From Dipteris shenzhenensis (lineage: Eukaryota; Polypodiophyta; Polypodiopsida; Gleicheniales): a stretch of DNA of 64,000 nucleotides. Of the stretch, positions 23,137 through 34,327 are shown piece by piece; positions within the stretch are counted from its first letter, which is position 1; every line of letters begins with the position of its first letter. Made by a program: the position numbers and the translations under genes. The notes under the pieces are model-generated. The model made no database searches and was not told the DNA's origin. It saw only the letters and a program-made list of their open reading frames with translations. Where the stretch lies: NCBI GenBank assembly GCA_047967505.1, contig CM106540.1; one strand, 5' to 3'.

Positions 23137-24593
23137 TCACAAGCTATCTTTCTTCTTGGCTAGTTCGAGTACATCAAGAATAGGGGTCTTTGAATCCCCT
23201 AGTGGATTCCTAGATATAAATCTAGCTGCAACATCACTAACATCCTCCTCTCCTGCTGCCAAAGACATAGCTGTTGCCGTCAATTCCTTGCCATGAATGT
23301 TCGATCCCAAGGCATTGATAGCAGCCAGGCGGTGTACCAAAATGACTTTGTCAGTATTCCAAGTAATGTTGGAGTATCCGATAGCGCGCGACAATGCCTT
23401 GCACTTCAATAGCTCCGAAGGACCTCGAGGAGAAAATTTGATGTGAAAGACCATGATATGCTCTGCGACTTTGCCAAGGTAATGGGCCAAACAATGATCT
23501 GACCCAAATGTGCTGCGAACATTACCCCATCGAGATGAGAATTCATCAAGCTCAAACGCATCCTGTGACAATTCAACAAATATTAGAAGACCAACAAAAC
23601 AAATTATACTAAAAGAACATCAAAATAAAAAATATTGTTTGAACTTACCACTACAGCGTCGTCGGCTTCCATCCCTTTCTCATTTGGAATGTTGATAGAA
23701 TCAGGTGCTGTGTGATGTTCCATTTGGGAGGTGGACGATTTCTCCTAACCTGTGTTGGAGGTGGAAGCTTCTACATGAGAGGGTTGTGCATCATATACGA
23801 ACATGTCTACATCCCTCATTGAAACCAGCGTCATCAAGAGAAAGTCTTCCATTGTCTAGTCTTCGGTACCTAAAACCCTGGGATCTTTGACACTTGTGTC
23901 AACATCAAACCCCGATAGGACTCCGAGTGCCTCATCCTCTTGTAGTCCAAAAAGAATCTCTATGTCATGGAGGAATATGTACTCTTCTCCATCGATGCTG
24001 AGGGGGGACAAGGACCATAATTTTGAGTCTGGGTCAACGGTCTTCGATGTAGATTCTTGCTCTATTGGGGGCTCTTGAAGTAGGCTCAATGGTTGAGCTG
24101 CTTCCATCTCCTCTGTTGGATCATCAAGACTTTCTTCCATGTAGATGTCTAAGTCTAGCCTAGGGATGACCAGATCAACAGTTCTAATAGAGGGGGTGCT
24201 AGACGATGAGGCTTCTTCCTCTAAATTTCCTTCTTGGAGAAGGAAGATGAATGTCATCTCCCATGAAAGGAATTTGGTGCCTGTATTTCCTGTGATCCTT
24301 GTGTCTAAGATGTCTTGAACTTCGACTATCCTAAACCCTTCTTTTGTAAGGTTGTCACAAAAGTGGGCCAAGCGCTTTACAAACTTGGGTTCCTCTACGA
24401 ACGAATACTTTATGTAATCTATGGGAACCCATCTCTTTGAAGTGTGGTCAAGTGTACAGGCAAAATTTGAGAAATTATCTTGCATGTAAAGGATGAGTTC
24501 TAAGAAGTCATCCTTGGCTCGCATATATGTGCCTAGGACATCTAAAGTCCTATCAAACACTAAAAATAGCTCTTCCTCATGATTTGCAAATGC
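23137..24593 (-). pseudogene. Unrecognised spliced gene with two in-frame stops
   Basis: Minus-strand coding sequence in two exons: about 24,593-23,649 and 23,562-23,137. They are joined by an 86-bp GT-AG intron (GTG/GTAAGTTC…TTGTCACAG/GAT) that keeps the frame. The first exon has a TAG at 23,858-23,856 and another at 23,747-23,745. The protein has an N-terminal globular part (DNFSNFACTLDHTSKRW…), an acidic Ser/Glu-rich middle, and a C-terminal part (FGSDHCLAHYLGKVAEHIMV…LGSNIHGKELTATAM). The 5' boundary is uncertain; a CTATTTTTAG at 24,594-24,603 could be an upstream acceptor. I recognise no domain. Its neighbour at 24,956-26,204 has the same orientation and lesion type, so the two may be pieces of one transposon-derived gene. 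Confidence 0.55.
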
Positions 24594-24955
24594 AGTTCAT
24601 GAGATGAAGTCATGGAACACAGTTCTAGCTGTGAATCCATGGCAAATAGCAGTTGATGGAGGGAGTAGCTTCTGAGGACAGGAGTTTCTATGGCTCTCTA
24701 AATGTGAAAGTGAGAATGTGATGTAAAAAGGACTCTTACCCCTTAATATATATCAAAACCCTAAAAATTAAAATTAATCATAAAATCCCCAAATTTTTTG
24801 AAAAACATTTACCACCATGAATTGAAAGGAGAAAACATTAAAAGAAATAACATTTTAATTTAATTGTCCATCATCTTTTGAAGCAATAACTATGATTTGA
24901 CAGACAAAAAATTAAATGCTACACTAGTCAAACACATTGTTAGCAATCTGTTGTA

Positions 24956-26204
24956 AGAGGAATGAAATTGGCACTATGCATGCACTTCTCCACACGGCGG
25001 TTGATCTTACCACCATTTAAGGTAAAGTAGAAGGACTCTGACATGCCGTCCTCCATGACCAATAGGTGTTCTTGCACATCCCTTAGAGTGCATTGCGATG
25101 TGACATTCACATTCTTGACATCTCCCTCTTCAACATCAATAGAAAAACTTACCCTTGTATTGTCTTCATCATTAGAGTCTAGGGGAAGCCACCAGACATT
25201 TGTTTTCTTCTAGCGCCTGTACTGAAAAGCTAAATACAACATTTGGCATGACAAATGGTATCTAATAACCACATTGTCTTTACATGCGTGACATTGAAAC
25301 ACATCACCCTTTTGGTCACCTGACTTGGTTCCCCAATTCATCCCAAGTAAATCTTCAAGAGCATTTTCATCTACATGCTTGCAAGACCACATAGTTTTTG
25401 TACTATGCATATGTATATTCTGAAATAAAGAAGCAAAAATGTGCAAAGGCATAAAACAAGATAACCTTGCCCATTTGGATCCAAATGTAAACTTCATGGC
25501 CATGCCCACATCCTTTGCAATCTTGTCCTTATACGATTGCAATGTCCTCGAGTCCACATTGCTGCAATCCATGTCTTGAAGTTGTAATGGCACAATGGTT
25601 TGCAGACGGCCATAGCTTGATAATGTCGTTGGAATGATGTATGCTGCATTATACCAATACACATTCTTTATTCGCAAGGAGGCCAACTTCTCCCTGGCAT
25701 GCATTTGCTTACCTAAATCCTCATGAATTGCAGTGAACTTGCCTATGAATGATTCAACTGGTTCCCCCTCCTCGAGGTCCGAAGGGAAAACATCTGCCAC
25801 CATAAATAAGAGCTCTTGGAAACCAAACAAAATTTCCAAATGGACTCATTACACTTACATGTGAAAAAGGTACATAGATAGAAAGGCTCACACTGTGATG
25901 GTATCCTAAATTGATTGAATGATGGAGGAAGCCGCATATCTTTTCCCATGTAAACATGTTGCACTTTTGCGAGCCATCCTTTTTTCCCAAACTTAAACTT
26001 CAAGATGCGCCTCTTTCACTCATGCAAGATGTTACCTCTCTTGCTCTTAGGAAGCTTATAAGGACTTTTGGCTGATCGTTTCATCAATATCTAGTCATTT
26101 AAGCTATAGGTGCAAGGGATCCACTCATCCAATGCATTTTTGGTGTTGTGGAAGCCATAAGACATCACAACATTGCGTGGTCTTGTAGCCTTTCTCCTCA
26201 CCAT
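24956..26204 (-). pseudogene. Unrecognised spliced gene with three C-to-T type stops
   Basis: A two-exon minus-strand model: 26,204-25,892 (starting MVRRKATRPRNVVM) and 25,793 to about 24,956, with a 98-bp intron (donor T/GTGAGC, acceptor GTGGCAG/AT) that preserves frame into VFPSDLEEGEPVESF. Stops at 26,093-26,091 (TAG), 26,018-26,016 (TGA) and 25,214-25,212 (TAG) interrupt an otherwise continuous frame, each one transition from CAG or CGA. The second exon has a Cys/His cluster (WSCKHVDEN…FQCHACKDNVVIRYHLSC) that may bind zinc. Function and family are not recognised. The lesion pattern suggests a methylated, silenced locus. Confidence 0.6.
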
Positions 26205-26246
26205 GCTTGCAGAGGTTGCAATAGCAAGAATGGGACTCCTACATAA

Positions 26247-26445
26247 GGCGATACAGCTCCAATAGAGGCACAAAAGAGGGAGAAGGAGAGGGATAGAGTA
26301 GCAACAACAGAGGCACAGGAGAGGGAGAAGGAGAGGGACAGAGCAACAGCAACAGAGGCACAGGAGAGGGAGAAGAAGAGGGACAGAGCAGCTCCAACAG
26401 AGGCACAGGAGAGGGAGAGAGAGAGAGAGAGAGAGAGGAGCTACT
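26247..26445. repeat. ~45-48 bp minisatellite
   Basis: About four tandem copies of a unit containing CAACAGAGGCACAGGAGAGG and GAGAAGGAGAGGGACAGAG, ending in a (GA)n run at 26,416-26,437. It lies just upstream of the 26,204 start codon, in what would be its 5' region. The leucine/cysteine-rich open frame on the minus strand is an artefact of this repeat. Confidence 0.85.
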
Positions 26446-26597
26446 GCAAGCAGGCAAGAGTAGGAGGGAGCAGAGAAAGAGGGGGAAGAGGGAAAATGCG
26501 TGGGATTTGGTTCAAATCTGAGTGATTTGGTAGGTTGGACCAGAACAGTGGGGGGCAGAGGCCCTAGAAAGAGGGAGGGGGAAGAAAAATTTGCCAC

Positions 26598-27899
26598 AAG
26601 GGCCCTACCATCCCATTGAAGGCAGTTTTGGGCTCATGTGGGGGAGGTGCACCTGGCAGGAGGGTCAAACATGGGTTAAGAGGGGGAGGGGATGGTTTGG
26701 GTGGGTCCCTAGTGTAAGGGGAGCAACCAATAGGGGCTCTCTGCAGGCCTGCCCACCCTCCAGCTCAACATACCATTGCCCCACACCTTCTAGCATTCTC
26801 ATTGGTACACCTCAAATCACTCTTTAATCCCTTGAAATTAGGAAACACTAATTGGAGGTCCTTTTGAGACCCCAATTCTCCCCTAATGCATTTTAGATTC
26901 AAGCAATACATTGTTTTGGTATTGTGGTTGATATCAGTTCTGCTTTGAGTTATGACAATCTAGAGGTTGCTTGTAGACAATGACCTCTTGCACTTACATG
27001 AATGCATAGATGAATTCTTTATGTAAAACACTTATTTCATTGATTTTGGACTCATATGTCTACTCTTGGACTAATCCCAAAAATCCTTCCCAAATGAAAA
27101 GTTTACTTTATGAAAATCTCATTTGAGAATCAAAAGTTCACTTTTTGGCACTGTCATTTCCACATAATAAATTTCACAATCTGTCTCTATAATGGTGCAC
27201 TACTAATGCAAAAACTTTGATTAAATCCTACTTTTGTACTTCTTTCTTTTAACAATCCTATTCACGTTTAAAAAAATCATGAATGATTAATTTAAATCCA
27301 TAAAAAATCACTTTCAAAATAAAGACTTATTAATATATTTTAATCCAAAAGAATGCATTTAAAATTTGATGTAGAAAACTATAACACTCTTGAAGTCCCA
27401 AAAAAGTTAAAGGTTAAAATAGACAAGAGACATGGAAGATTCTTTAAATGTGCTCCAAAAATAGTAATAGCTATGCTTGTAATTTTACATTGTCATATGT
27501 TTACAAGAAATATTGCTCTCCATGAGTCTTTGTACAAAGGAGTCTCACACATAGCCTTTTCAATAACTCAATTCTGCCTTGAAAAATGTGTTAAGTACAA
27601 ATGGGCAATCCTGACACTTGTTTGTTTGAATGTCCAATTCATTGTCACTTGTTGCTTGGATGCCATCCTCATTCAATCTCGTCAGAACACCATCATCTGG
27701 AGTCTTTATTGATGCTTGAATGATATTGTCATGGGCATTCTTCATTTGCACTATCTCCTTCTACTTCCTCCTTAACGAGCATCTTCAAAAACTCTATAAT
27801 GTGCAAAATAATCGGTAGCGGTATTCTTATTTTTTCTTCTAATCACCCATGTGCTTCCTTGTTTTCTTTGTCCTTGATTTTAAAGATACTATGACTGTC
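26598..27899. other. Stretch without a recognised gene
   Basis: GC-rich to 26,820 and then AT-rich. The open frames at 27,353-27,712 (plus) and 27,751-27,560 (minus) lack any recognised motif. No repeats were seen. Confidence 0.35.
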
Positions 27900-28541
27900 T
27901 CTGTGGAAAGCTCTGAAACTGCTTCATGGTTTGGGACCCATTCCTTTTTCAAACAGCCAATATATAGTGTATTGTTATGCGGTTCTCCTTCAACCCCTTG
28001 ACTCATACCATAGTGTTGTAAATGTTGTAACTTTTCCCATCATCCATGTTCACGTCCACCACTTTTGCAACCCAGAACTTAACATTCTCATGCTCATCAT
28101 CCGATGGTCGAACTGCAACAAAACAATGGATGTCTATGTCTACTTTTTCCATTTATACGAGGCTTTATCTGTTGTTTAAAGTTTTTCTTTTTTATGTCAC
28201 TTACTAGAAAGCAAGAGAGCCTCGTGAGTAGGTATTCATTTCTTTTTCTCCCTCTTCTTTCCCATGCCTGCTCTCTACATCCCTTGATGTTAAGTAAGTT
28301 AATGGAATGCATACAACTTCACTTGCAACATGTAGATTGCATTGCTTTTAGCCTAACATCCTCATTCATTACTCTTATTGTCTTTGGTTGCTATAGTCCT
28401 TTATTGGTTTCCTTTGTACATCCTTTTTTGAATTTGTTCACTTCTCCTCATTGAATTTATTTGTCACCGTGTTTTCATGGGATGTTTCATCGTTGATCTT
28501 ATCACTATCAAAGTCAAATACCGAATAGTCCTTTGTTGATT
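27900..28541 (-). other. Possible 3' part of a minus-strand transposon-like gene
   Basis: On the minus strand around 28,070-27,900 a short readable stretch (VAKVVDVNMDDGKSYN, then VKGLKENRITIHYIL after a stop) resembles the C-terminal region of DUF7869-type proteins. It lies downstream of the decayed gene at 28,542-29,740. Too little is left for a firm call. Confidence 0.25.
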
Positions 28542-29740
28542 TCATTCTTGTCTTTGAAGTAACCTTCGGACATTTGAGTCAATATCCATGTCGTCCATGT
28601 TTGATAAGCCAACACTTTCAAACTCTTTGTGCTCCTTAACAATGTGTATGAATTCATCCACTCCAGATGAGACATCACTTTTGAAACCTTTTGCTTTTAA
28701 ATTAGTACCAATGAACTCATCCGCTCCCGACAAGATATCACTTCTATAGTTAAGTGCATTGAAATCATCCAAGTTTGAGGAGACAACACCGATGATATCT
28801 TTATCTTTGTTGACGTGCGTGAATTCATCAACTCCAGATAAGCCATTGCTTTTGAAATCTTTTGCCTTCACACTACCATTGAACTCATCCACTCCTGATA
28901 AGATGTCACTTCTATAAATGATTGCATTGAAATCATCTAATTCTGAAGAGACAACACTCTTGATGTCTTTGCCTTTCTCAATATGCATGAATTCATCCAC
29001 TCCAGAGCAAGCATTGCTTTTGAATTCTTTATCTTTCTCGGTATCAGTGAACTCATCCACTCCTAATAAGATGTCACTTCTATACTTGAGTCCATTGAAA
29101 TAATCCACGTCTGAAGGGACAAATCTTGGCTTGTTGGCATATTCTTTAAGTCCTTTGAAATTGTAGTATACCTTATCTTTATCATTGAAAACCGCATGTC
29201 CCTTTTTAATCTTCAAAAATTGCATGCTCCATCTCAAATATTTTCCTTCCTCATAATAAGGACCATTCAATGACGTTGTGTTATCATCCATACCATAATT
29301 AGTAACTTTCACAATCCTTATCTCTACAAATGGCCATTGATCCTAGTGTTCAAACCCCAAAACTTGACCTTCCGCTATGTTCTTATTTGCAAATGATATC
29401 ATTTGCAAAATATCTCCCACACTCAAATCCAAAAAAGTGAACTTTGTATTCCCGATGATATGTGTTGGTTGATAAGTCTCATCTCTATCCCATGCAATAA
29501 ATGATTTATTGAAAATACTATAAGGCATAACATCTCCAAGTACTTCCATATCTCCACACTTATGCTTTAGCTCAACATGTGCACTAAGAATCTTTGATAC
29601 AATAACTGTAACCTTATCTTCACCAAGTCTTTGAAAGTGACAAAGAATTTGTATCACTATCATGGATTGTAGCAAATGCAACTACTTCTCTTTGGCAACA
29701 TAATATCACCTCCATCTCAGGAATGAAATCTATCGCCATC
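28542..29740 (-). pseudogene. Decayed gene with a DUF8039-like N-terminus and three ~56-aa repeats
   Basis: One minus-strand frame runs from about 29,681 to 28,542, broken by a single TAG at 29,345-29,343. A frame change precedes it near 29,630, where a start-like MAIDFIPEMEVIL is seen. The N-terminal ~100 residues (MEVIL…VVAFATI…LGEDKVTVIVSKIL…LGDV…FIAWDRD) share a pattern with 53,651-54,307 (VVARSIV…QIGSSCVSMSVDVC…LGDVVGSMIRWEKK). I assign this to a DUF8039-like domain from memory. After a Tyr/Lys-rich linker come three tandem repeats of ~56 residues built from smaller ~19-residue modules (YRSDILSGVDEF, then SGVDEF, then SSxLDDFN). Function unknown; a transposon origin is likely. Confidence 0.55.
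28570..29110 (-). repeat. Three tandem coding repeats of ~168-171 bp
   Basis: The three translated copies each contain YRSDIL, then two (S)GV/ADEF modules separated by a Lys/Asp-rich spacer with KDF/KEF, and end in L/MDD. Copies differ by many substitutions while the SGVDEF core stays fixed. The repeat sits within the pseudogene at 28,542-29,740. Confidence 0.85.
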
Positions 29741-30000
29741 TTCTTGTGGAACAATTATAAAAAATATTAGTCTCTTTTGAATACTTTTCCTAGTAGTTGT
29801 AACTTTTTATTAAATTACTCTTTTATTTTACTTTTACTTTATTTATTTAATTTTGATGGTGATACAAGAATATGGATTTTCAATAATGGATTCATGTTTA
29901 GCATTTAGCTAATAGAATCTCTAATTTAAAATTATGATTATGTGTTTTAGAATTATAAATAATAGTATCAATAATTTAGTATTGAACTACATACAATGTG
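29741..30000. other. AT-rich spacer
   Basis: AT-rich sequence between the decayed gene and the satellite. No gene or repeat was recognised. Confidence 0.5.
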
Positions 30001-31700
30001 GCACGTCCATCCGATAAGTACAAGTGTTCGAATGACACACCTAGGAGCGTGTTTTTTGATGTATGTGCATCACATTGAGGCAAAAACAGTGTTTAATATT
30101 TGATCGACAATGCAAAGCATATCGGATGAGAACAATACTTTGTATGTAGCTCAAACTAGGTCATAATGAGTTGCATGAAAGCTGGAGTGGCCATCCCATA
30201 AGTACTTGTTTAGATAACACACCTAGGAGCGCGCTTTTTTATTGTTGTGCATAATACTAGGGGGAAAACAGTGTATAATGCGTGATTGACATGCAAACCA
30301 TATCTGATGGGCACAATACTTTGCAAGTGCCTCAAAATAGGTGGTATTGACTTGTGTGCAAAGTGGCACCCCAATCTGATGAGTACTTGTTTGGATAACA
30401 AAACTAGGACCGTGTTTTTTGATGCTTGTGCATGACACTAACACAAAAATAGTATTTAATGCTTGGTTGACAATGCAAAGCATATCCAATGGGCACAATA
30501 CTTTGCATGCACCTCAACTCAAGTGTTATTGACATGGAATCAAAGTGGCCCACCCATCCCATAAGTACTTGTTCGAATAGTTAACGCACCTGGGAGCACG
30601 TTTTTTGATGATGGTGTAAAACAGTAGGGGGAAAACAGTGTATAATGCATGACTGAAACACAGATTGATCCAAACTATGTTGAGGTGAGTGCAAAGTATC
30701 GTGCCCATCGGATATGCTTTGGATGGTCAAAGCCGGCACAAACCCAAATTTTCATCAAGTATTATGCACAAACCTCGGGGGGGTCACTATGTATAAACCC
30801 TCTATATCACGTGTGTTCAAGGCCTATATTTAAAGTCCCTTATCTATAAAAAATTTCATTAATAAAATGTACCCCTTTTCTGTACAAATCTGTAAATTTT
30901 TTCCAAAACTATTTTAAATAGTCCCTTATGTATATTTATTTCTGTAAATTTTAAAAATAAAAAAAATCCTTCTGTTGAACTCACGTGATAGGGTTACATA
31001 TGATGAGTGACCCCCCCGAGGCATAAACACCAAAAAATAGTATTTGAGGTGTGTTATTTAAGTGCGCACATATTGGATGGACACAATACCTTGCAATCAT
31101 GTCAATTTCACCTTTTTTGAGTCTTGTGCAAGTATCGTGCCCATCGAATATGCTTTGGATGGTCAAACTCGACACAAATCCTATTTTTCACTAAGTGTCA
31201 TGCACAACCGTCGCCAAAAAACACGATCTGAGGTCTATTTTTCGAGTGCGCACATACCCAATGGACATGATACTATGTGTAGGCATCAATCCTCTATATT
31301 TTTATGCATGTAAAAATTATCATGCCCATCGGAATATGCTTGGGATGGTCAATGCTACCACAAACCCCATTTTTCACCAAGTAATATGCACAACCACGAA
31401 AAGAAACTATCTGAGGTGTAAAGCATAATTTCATATATATAATTGACGACATTTGGCACCCATCTTCAATATAGGTGTATCATAAGAATGTGCTCATACT
31501 TGATGGACATAATACTTTAAACATGTGAATCCAACCTATGTTGAGGCTTGTGTAAATTATCGTGCCCATTGTATATGCTTTAGATTGTCAAACTTACCAC
31601 AAATGCCATTTTTCACCAGGTGTTATGAGGATCTGAGGTGCGTCATTCAAATGTGCTCATACTTGATGGGCACGATACTTTACACTCGTATTCTATAAGC
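30001..31700. repeat. ~180-bp tandem satellite with a polarity switch
   Basis: The motif GATGGGCACAATACTTTGCA recurs in forward sense near 30,117, 30,297 and 30,478 (spacing 180-181 bp). It recurs in reverse sense (TATCGTGCCCATCGGATATG) near 30,684, 31,131, 31,313 and 31,556. A second anchor, CACACCTAGGAGCG, recurs at 30,037, 30,218, 30,399 and 30,586 with changes. Orientation switches near 30,640. A MITE is inserted in one unit. No coding capacity. Confidence 0.85.
30774..31020. mobile_element. MITE copy 1 (247 bp)
   Basis: Termini are perfect inverted repeats for at least 14 bp: CTCGGGGGGGTCAC at the left and GTGACCCCCCCGAG at the right. The insertion is flanked by an 8-bp duplication, gcacaaac at 30,766-30,773 and gcataaac at 31,021-31,028. 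Neighbouring satellite units lacking the insert show the empty site. Both ends carry a subterminal CACGTG (ATCACGTGTG and CTCACGTGAT). It encodes nothing. The 8-bp duplication suggests a hAT-type or similar transposase. Confidence 0.9.
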
Positions 31701-31855
31701 TAGAATTTGAAAATTATAACCATATAGATGACTCTATATAGCTTTATGACGATTGATTTGCGTACTTGGAGGGCTAAATTTAGGTCTCATATGAGGAAGT
31801 TATGTTAATTTTTGGGTGAATTTATCAAATTTCAAGTTTGAAATATTAGCTAAAC

Positions 31856-32292
31856 TAGAAGGGGAAAGGGGGGGGTGGGGGAAGGTAAAAAGGGGGGGGA
31901 GGGGGAAAAAGGAGAAAGGTGGGAGGGGAAGGGAGGGAGGGGAAAGGGTGGAAAGGGGGGAGGGGAATCGGGGAATGGGGGGAGAGGAAGGGGGAAGGGC
32001 AAAAAGGGGGGGAATGAAGGAAAGGAGGGAATGGGGAATGGGGGGGGGAGGGGAAGGAGGAAAGGGGAGAAATGGGGAATGGGGGAAGGGGGGAAGAGGA
32101 CAAAAGGGGGGGAAAGGGGGGAAGGGGGATTGGAAAGGGGGGGGAAAGGGGGGAGAGGGAGAGGGGAAAGGGGGAGGGCAAAGGGGGGAGAGGGAGAGGG
32201 GAAAGAGGAGAAAGGGAAAAGGGGAAAGGGGAGAGGGGGGGGAGGGGAAGGGGAAGGGGGGGGACGAGAGAGAGAGAGAGAGAGAGAGAGAG
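31856..32292 (+). repeat. ~440-bp homopurine tract
   Basis: The plus strand is almost only G and A, with long runs of 6-9 G separated by short A-containing blocks, ending in (GA)n at 32,269-32,292. Many GGG…GGG…GGG…GGG arrangements could form quadruplexes. Proline-rich (minus) and glycine-rich (plus) open frames here are composition artefacts. Confidence 0.95.
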
Positions 32293-32384
32293 GTGGAGGT
32301 GAGAGAAGGAGCAGGAAGTTTGAATTCCTTGAGGGAAGTATATTGACTCTCACCTCTCCCGTAACTCATTTTCAATCACACCCT

Positions 32385-32486
32385 CCCTCTTGTCATGTTC
32401 CCCTCCCTTCCTCTCTCCCTCTCCCTCTCCCTCTCCCTCTCCCTCTCCCTCTTCCTTATGTTGTGCTCCCTTTCCCCTCTCCCTCG
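32385..32486 (+). repeat. Pyrimidine tract with (CTCCCT)n
   Basis: An opposite-composition stretch only about 90 bp after the purine tract, with a regular CTCCCT hexamer array at 32,414-32,452. It can pair with GGGAGAGGGAGAGG blocks in the purine tract. Confidence 0.9.
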
Positions 32487-33889
32487 TGTTTTATAATTTT
32501 GATTTCATCTCCTTTAAAAATCTCTAAAAGATTGCTTGTTTTTATATTTTCATCTATGCTTTAAAGAGTGGGTTTTTTGTTAAAATTTATCCAAAAACTA
32601 GTCCAAAAGTATCTGTAAAAATGAATTCATACATTGACAAGTCCAAAATTAATGAAATAAGTGTTGTAAGTCCTTCCGACAATTTGAATTTTTCCATTTA
32701 ACATCCTCCTAAAGAAACAAAAAAATTAGAGCAAGAGTTAAGGCATTACATATGGTCTATATTTATTACATGTCACAACATTAATGGGCAATTTAGTTTT
32801 TACTAAATCTTCAAAACAATATGCCTTTATAACTTCTATTGTTAGCATCGATGAAGAGGTCCTCATGTGCCCTATAAATTAAAAGTAGCTTTCAGCAATA
32901 GAGTAAATTGTTAGACACATTCTGTTGTAGATCGTTCCCAAAAAGGAAATTTTATACTCACTTTATATGTTATGCATAGTGGTATAATAAAATTAATTTG
33001 ACAGGCTCCTACTAAATTTTTAATTATCCATATGTACACCCACATATGAGTTCACACTTAAACCTAGGGGCACCAAAATTGAAAATATTGATACTTTGTC
33101 AATATTATGTACACCCTACATTGCAGAGCCCACAATGTAGAGTGTGGTGAGATATTTGAAGGTAATAATATTTAAAATATGAAATAAACTTTTGGTTGTT
33201 CTTGGTTTTTTCAGTTGAGAACTTGTACATATTGAAGAGTCCTGGAGCTTATTACTCTTTACATTAGTGTTATTTATTGTAATGTAAGCACTTGATCACG
33301 TGCAAGCATGACTTTTAAGTTTCATAAGGATTGGGTAGTGGATTTTTTTGATATTTGGATATTGTGGAAGGGTCATATGAGGCATATTCCATCGTCCCTA
33401 ATGGTTTCGGATTTGTAGATCCGTCTTCTATTTAAGTGTTGGATGGGCCATGCATTAGGCATATGCAAAGCTTAGTAATAGTTACTGATTTGAGGCATCC
33501 CATAAATAGTGACACAGTGACAGGACTCATGCAGACCATTAGTAGCAATGACGCTAGAGACAGGTGGCTCGAAATTTCAATCACAAAAACAGAACAGAAC
33601 GTACTAATCCAATTTCTCCAAGTTTATGCAGTTCTTCTCTATAGTGCAATTGACGTAAGATTTGCAATCTTTCGGCATGCAAGGCTTCGATCATCTATTT
33701 TGCTCAAACACAGAGGTTGCGATTAACAATTGAAAGAAAATGGGTCAATAATATGTGCATGTTCAATACCTTCTTCATGATAATCCACGAAACCTCCTCG
33801 GTGCAAGGAGGGATAGTGAGGGACCCTGTATAATGATAGTAGCCATTGACCAAGTCCATGCTATACTAGTCACAAAACTGAAGGCTTGG
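32487..33889. other. AT-rich stretch without a recognised gene
   Basis: No coding signal, RNA gene or tandem repeat was recognised. The plus open frame at 33,436-33,726 has no motif. It was checked for the missing last exons of the neighbouring carbonic anhydrase gene and none were found. Confidence 0.4.
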
Positions 33890-34327
33890 AGAATTTTCTA
33901 TGATTAGCTCCAGGATATAAACGCCGACAGCCTCTTTGAGTGGATCGAGGAATGTCAGAAATCCTTCAAAACCCTCAAACTAGCCCTGGCCACTTCACCG
34001 GTGTTGAGAGCACCGGACTGGGATCTAATATTCCACGTTCACATAGAGGCCTGTGTTCCAACCAAGGGAGCATAACTTGGACTACCCAGTGTACTTTGCG
34101 AGTCGGCAACTGAATGAGGCTGAGGTCAACTACACAATAACCGAGCAGGAGGGTCTCGCCATGGTCTATGCAGTCAAGAAGTTCAGGCATTACTTGTTGG
34201 CCAACAAGTTCGTCTTCTTTGTGGACCACCAAGCAGTGCTATACTTGGTCAACAAGCCATGCATGGCAGGATGCATCACAAGGTGGATGCTAATCCTCTT
34301 GAACTTTGTCTCTCCAGTCTCAAGAAG
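33890..34327 (+). mobile_element. Gypsy RNase H fragment truncating the carbonic anhydrase gene
   Basis: The plus strand reads EECQKSFKTLKLALATSPVL, APDWDLIFHVHIEA, then after a small deletion and frame change YPVYFASRQLNEAEVNYTIT and HYLLANKFVFFVDHQAVLYL. This is the RT end and RNase H of a Ty3/gypsy element, different in sequence from those at 13 kb and 21 kb. It ends within about 30 bp of the carbonic anhydrase exon 5 remnant on the other strand. Confidence 0.85.

Noticed and set aside
26091-26597. 168-codon Leu/Cys-rich minus frame as a membrane protein
   Set aside because: Its hydrophobic part is the translated minisatellite; only the last ~40 codons, from MVRRKATR, look like true coding sequence.
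31800-32564. Long proline-rich (minus) and glycine/arginine-rich (plus) open frames
   Set aside because: They are produced in all frames by the homopurine tract and have no start context, motifs or splice support.
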